Assembly (NCBI GenBank): GCA_964425195.1
Contig: CAYRLG010000006.1
Location: 1-64,000, forward strand
DNA: 64,000 nt
Direction: 5' to 3'
Origin: Desulfamplus sp964425195
GTDB lineage: Bacteria; Desulfobacterota; Desulfobacteria; Desulfobacterales; Desulfobacteraceae
The position numbers and the translations under genes were made by a program. Positions 62,024 through 64,000 of this stretch are shown here, piece by piece. The number at the start of each line of letters is the position of its first letter. The first letter of the stretch is position 1. The notes below the pieces were generated by a model that was not told the DNA's origin, made no database searches, and saw only the letters and a program-made list of their open reading frames with translations.

Positions 62024-62815
62024 ATGTCTTTTTTTAATAAAATACTCTCAAAAGTTGGAATTGGTTCGGCAAGTGTTGAGACAGAGCTTTTTAACGAAAT
62101 ATTTACTCCGGGCGAATTAATAAGAGGTAATGTGATAGTTAAAGGAGGTTCTGTTGAACAAAACATTGATAGTATATACTTTAAAATAAAAAGCTCCTAC
62201 CAAGATGAGATTGAGATAGAAAATGGTGATGATGAAGATAGTATCAACATCATACGCAATGCTACCATTGCTGATTTTCAAATTTCAGAACCTTTTATTA
62301 TAAAACCTGATGAAAGAGTAACCTTTGAGCTTGAGTTTCCTTTGCCAGCCTATACCCCTGTAACTGCAGGTACAACTAAAACATGGGTTGAGACTGGACT
62401 TGATATTAAAATGGCAGTTGATCCTGCAGATAAAGATTATATACATGTCCAACCTCACCCCTTAGTTGATGCTCTTCTTAGCAGTGCAATGGATATTGGC
62501 CTCGAAGTCTATCAAGTTGTGTGTGAGCCTGCCCCCCGTAATATGAATATTATATTACCTTTTGTGCAAGAATTTGCACTCAGACCAGTAGAGGGACATT
62601 TGAAAACCCGCCTTGAAGAGATAGAGTTGATATTTAAGCCATCAAACAGTGGCTTGGAAGTCTTTATGGAAGTTGATCGAAAGTTAAAAGGTATATATAA
62701 AAGAGTTGCCAAAATGGTAGGTAGCGATGAAACTATGGTGAAATTTTATATAAACTACGATAACCTCGATAATCTTACTTTTCTATTAAATGATCTGATT
62801 GAAAAGCACTGTTGA
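62024..62815 (+). CDS. Spo0M-family (sporulation-control, arrestin-like) protein
   Basis: 263 aa. The N-terminus ILSKVGIGSASVETELFNEI and LIRGNVIVKGGSVEQNIDSI (residues 6-25, 38-57), then FELEFPLPAYTPVTAGTTKT and TWVETGLDIKMAVDPADKDY near residues 104-143, define the Spo0M fold. In Bacillus it modulates sporulation and cytoskeletal processes; many non-spore formers carry it, so no sporulation is implied. GGGAG precedes the ATG. Confidence 0.85.
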   Translation: MSFFNKILSKVGIGSASVETELFNEIFTPGELIRGNVIVKGGSVEQNIDSIYFKIKSSYQDEIEIENGDDEDSINIIRNATIADFQISEPFIIKPDERVTFELEFPLPAYTPVTAGTTKTWVETGLDIKMAVDPADKDYIHVQPHPLVDALLSSAMDIGLEVYQVVCEPAPRNMNIILPFVQEFALRPVEGHLKTRLEEIELIFKPSNSGLEVFMEVDRKLKGIYKRVAKMVGSDETMVKFYINYDNLDNLTFLLNDLIEKHC

Positions 62816-62835
62816 CTTCTGATAGATTAATATAT

Positions 62836-62850
62836 ATATGCTGAGCATAT
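62836..62850 (+). terminator. Weak hairpin after the Spo0M gene
   Basis: ATATGC-TGA-GCATAT followed about 11 nt later by a T-run (CATTTTTGA). The stem is only 6 bp, so termination is uncertain. Confidence 0.3.
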
Positions 62851-62887
62851 TAACAATCATTTTTGATATATCAATGGAGGCAACTAA

Positions 62888-64000
62888 ATGATATCAACTC
62901 ACGGACAGAGCATAACAAGTGCTTATTATGGACGTATGAGCGACAAAGAGTGTGAAAAGATTCATATTGGAACACTTGAAATTCTTGAAAGAACCGGCGT
63001 GGATGTTCATCATGAAGAGGCAAGAACAATTCTTGCAAAAGGTGGAGCATCTGTAGATGGCATTAGAGTTAGAATTCCTGAATATATGGTCAATCGTGCA
63101 CTTGCTCAAGCTCCATCAAGAATGACACTTTACGATAGGAACAAAAAGCCAGCAATAAGAGCATGGGGATACAACACCTATTATGGTGGAGGTTCAGATT
63201 GTCTCAATATTTTAGATCACCGTACAGGAGAGAGAAGAGTTCCATCTCTTCAAGATGTAATTGATGCTACAAAAGTTATGGATTCACTCTCAGAAATTGA
63301 TTTTGTAATGTCTCTATTTCTCCCTAAAGATGTAGATCAAAGCATATACGATCGTTATCAAATGGAGGTGATGCTTAACTATACCACTAAACCAATTGTC
63401 TTTGTAAGTCCTGATTTTGAGGGCTGTAAAGCTGCTGTAGAGATGTGCGAAGCAGTGGCTGGTGGCGAAGATGAGTTCAAAAGGTATCCATTTGCGGTCT
63501 GTTATATTAACGTAACATCAGGTCTTATTGCTAATGAGGAGGCTCTTCAAAAATGTATATATCTTGCAAGTAAAGGGCTGCCACAGCTATGGATTCCACT
63601 TAATGCAGGAGGTGTCAACTCTCCTGCAACTGCGGCAGGCTGTATGGCAAACATGAATGCTGGTATCATGCTTGGTGTGGTACTCTCTCAGCTGGTAAAA
63701 GAAGGCTCTCCAATAGCCGTTCCAGGATGGAATGGTGGTCCATACAATCTCCAAACAATGGTTGGTAACTATGTACTTGCTGACGAGCAAGGCATTCCAA
63801 CAACTATGGGTAAATATTATAACCTACCAGTTTTTGGGCTTGGTGGCTCAACAGATTCTAAAGTTTTGGATCAACAAGCAGCAATTGAGATGACCATAAG
63901 TCTTATGACAGCCCTACTTCATGGTGCAAACATTGTCCACGATGTTGGATTCATGGAATCTGGTCTTCAAGGCTCTTTACAGCTTCAAGTCATTGCCAAT
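62888..64000 (+). CDS. mttB: MttB-family corrinoid methyltransferase (partial, runs off right edge)
   Basis: 371 codons read with no stop; the 3' end is beyond the window. GGAGG lies 7 nt before the ATG. N-terminal EKIHIGTLEILERTGVDVHH and RIPEYMVNRALAQAPSRMTL, then YYGGGSDCLNILDHRTGERR near residues 98-117 and FGLGGSTDSKVLDQQAAIEM near residues 316-335 are typical of trimethylamine methyltransferase (MttB). No in-frame TAG occurs up to codon 371, while archaeal MttB has pyrrolysine at about residue 334, so this is likely a non-Pyl member. Such proteins demethylate quaternary amines (for example glycine betaine or proline betaine) to a corrinoid protein. The substrate is unproven. Confidence 0.9.
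   Translation, partial: MISTHGQSITSAYYGRMSDKECEKIHIGTLEILERTGVDVHHEEARTILAKGGASVDGIRVRIPEYMVNRALAQAPSRMTLYDRNKKPAIRAWGYNTYYGGGSDCLNILDHRTGERRVPSLQDVIDATKVMDSLSEIDFVMSLFLPKDVDQSIYDRYQMEVMLNYTTKPIVFVSPDFEGCKAAVEMCEAVAGGEDEFKRYPFAVCYINVTSGLIANEEALQKCIYLASKGLPQLWIPLNAGGVNSPATAAGCMANMNAGIMLGVVLSQLVKEGSPIAVPGWNGGPYNLQTMVGNYVLADEQGIPTTMGKYYNLPVFGLGGSTDSKVLDQQAAIEMTISLMTALLHGANIVHDVGFMESGLQGSLQLQVIAN

Noticed and set aside
1..64000. CRISPR arrays, transposases, integrases, rRNA genes
   Set aside because: None was seen on either strand. The only tandem repeats are the 7-bp and 9-bp ones listed and the beta-helix repeats.

Overview
The window is AT-rich chromosomal DNA from a strictly anaerobic bacterium. 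The best fit is a sulfate-reducing member of the Desulfobacterota (Desulfobacterales-like). Supporting evidence is a complete tmcDCBA set (the Tmc transmembrane electron-transfer complex with a four-haem type II cytochrome c3), a selenocysteine formate dehydrogenase, a CooC-type nickel-insertion ATPase next to an ADP-forming acyl-CoA synthetase, a Sat-CysC fusion, futalosine-route menaquinone genes and a corrinoid-type MttB methyltransferase. This assignment is inferred from gene content; no rRNA is present. No prophage, transposase or CRISPR array was recognised.

Layout. 1-7.7 kb (minus): a large secreted beta-helix repeat protein, EpmA, a histone-deacetylase-family enzyme and a HyuA-like protein. 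8.1-11.1 kb (plus): enoyl-CoA hydratase family and acetyl-CoA hydrolase/transferase family. 11.2-15.9 kb (minus): a small unknown protein, lysA with an Lrp/AsnC regulator, an ECF sigma factor operon with two uncharacterised envelope proteins, and a secreted RYD-repeat protein. 16-18.5 kb: recJ divergent from a YqaA-like membrane protein. 18.6-23.3 kb (plus): DUF2914 protein, a CdaA-YbbR fusion, a frameshifted holin-like gene and an acyl-CoA synthetase. 23.4-29.3 kb: tmcDCBA plus a response regulator, facing a sensor kinase. 29.5-33.2 kb (plus): a solute-binding protein and fdhA with an in-frame UGA. 33.3-38.8 kb (minus): rluD, carD, pth, rplY, prs, tRNA-Gln, ispE and DUF1844. 38.9-45.6 kb (minus): ADP-forming acyl-CoA synthetase, cooC, an IspH-UbiA fusion and parBA. 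45.7-53.2 kb (minus): REC-TPR protein, hybrid kinase, AI-2E family permease, mqnB and sat-cysC. 53.4-64 kb (plus): WecA/WbpL-like transferase, rsmE, a PF09820-type ATPase/nuclease, an ABC exporter pair, PilZ, a solute-binding protein, a MoaD-like protein, Spo0M and mttB, which is cut by the right edge.

How it fits together. Tmc would pass periplasmic electrons (for example from hydrogen or formate via cytochrome c3) across the membrane. FdhA, CooC and the CoA-activating enzymes point to formate/C1 and acyl-CoA metabolism. IspE, IspH-UbiA and MqnB connect isoprenoid supply with quinone synthesis. Housekeeping genes form long minus-strand runs, separated from plus-strand blocks by strong hairpins that look like bidirectional terminators.

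Most notable: the Sat domain carrying non-consensus residues at three normally conserved active-site positions, the CdaA-YbbR and IspH-UbiA fusions, the UGA-interrupted fdhA with its SECIS-like hairpin, the uncharacterised ECF envelope operon, the T8 frameshift in the holin-like gene, and a perfect 385-bp internal duplication in the beta-helix gene. Start codons were moved inward where a Shine-Dalgarno sequence decided the matter. All family calls were made by eye, without a database search.
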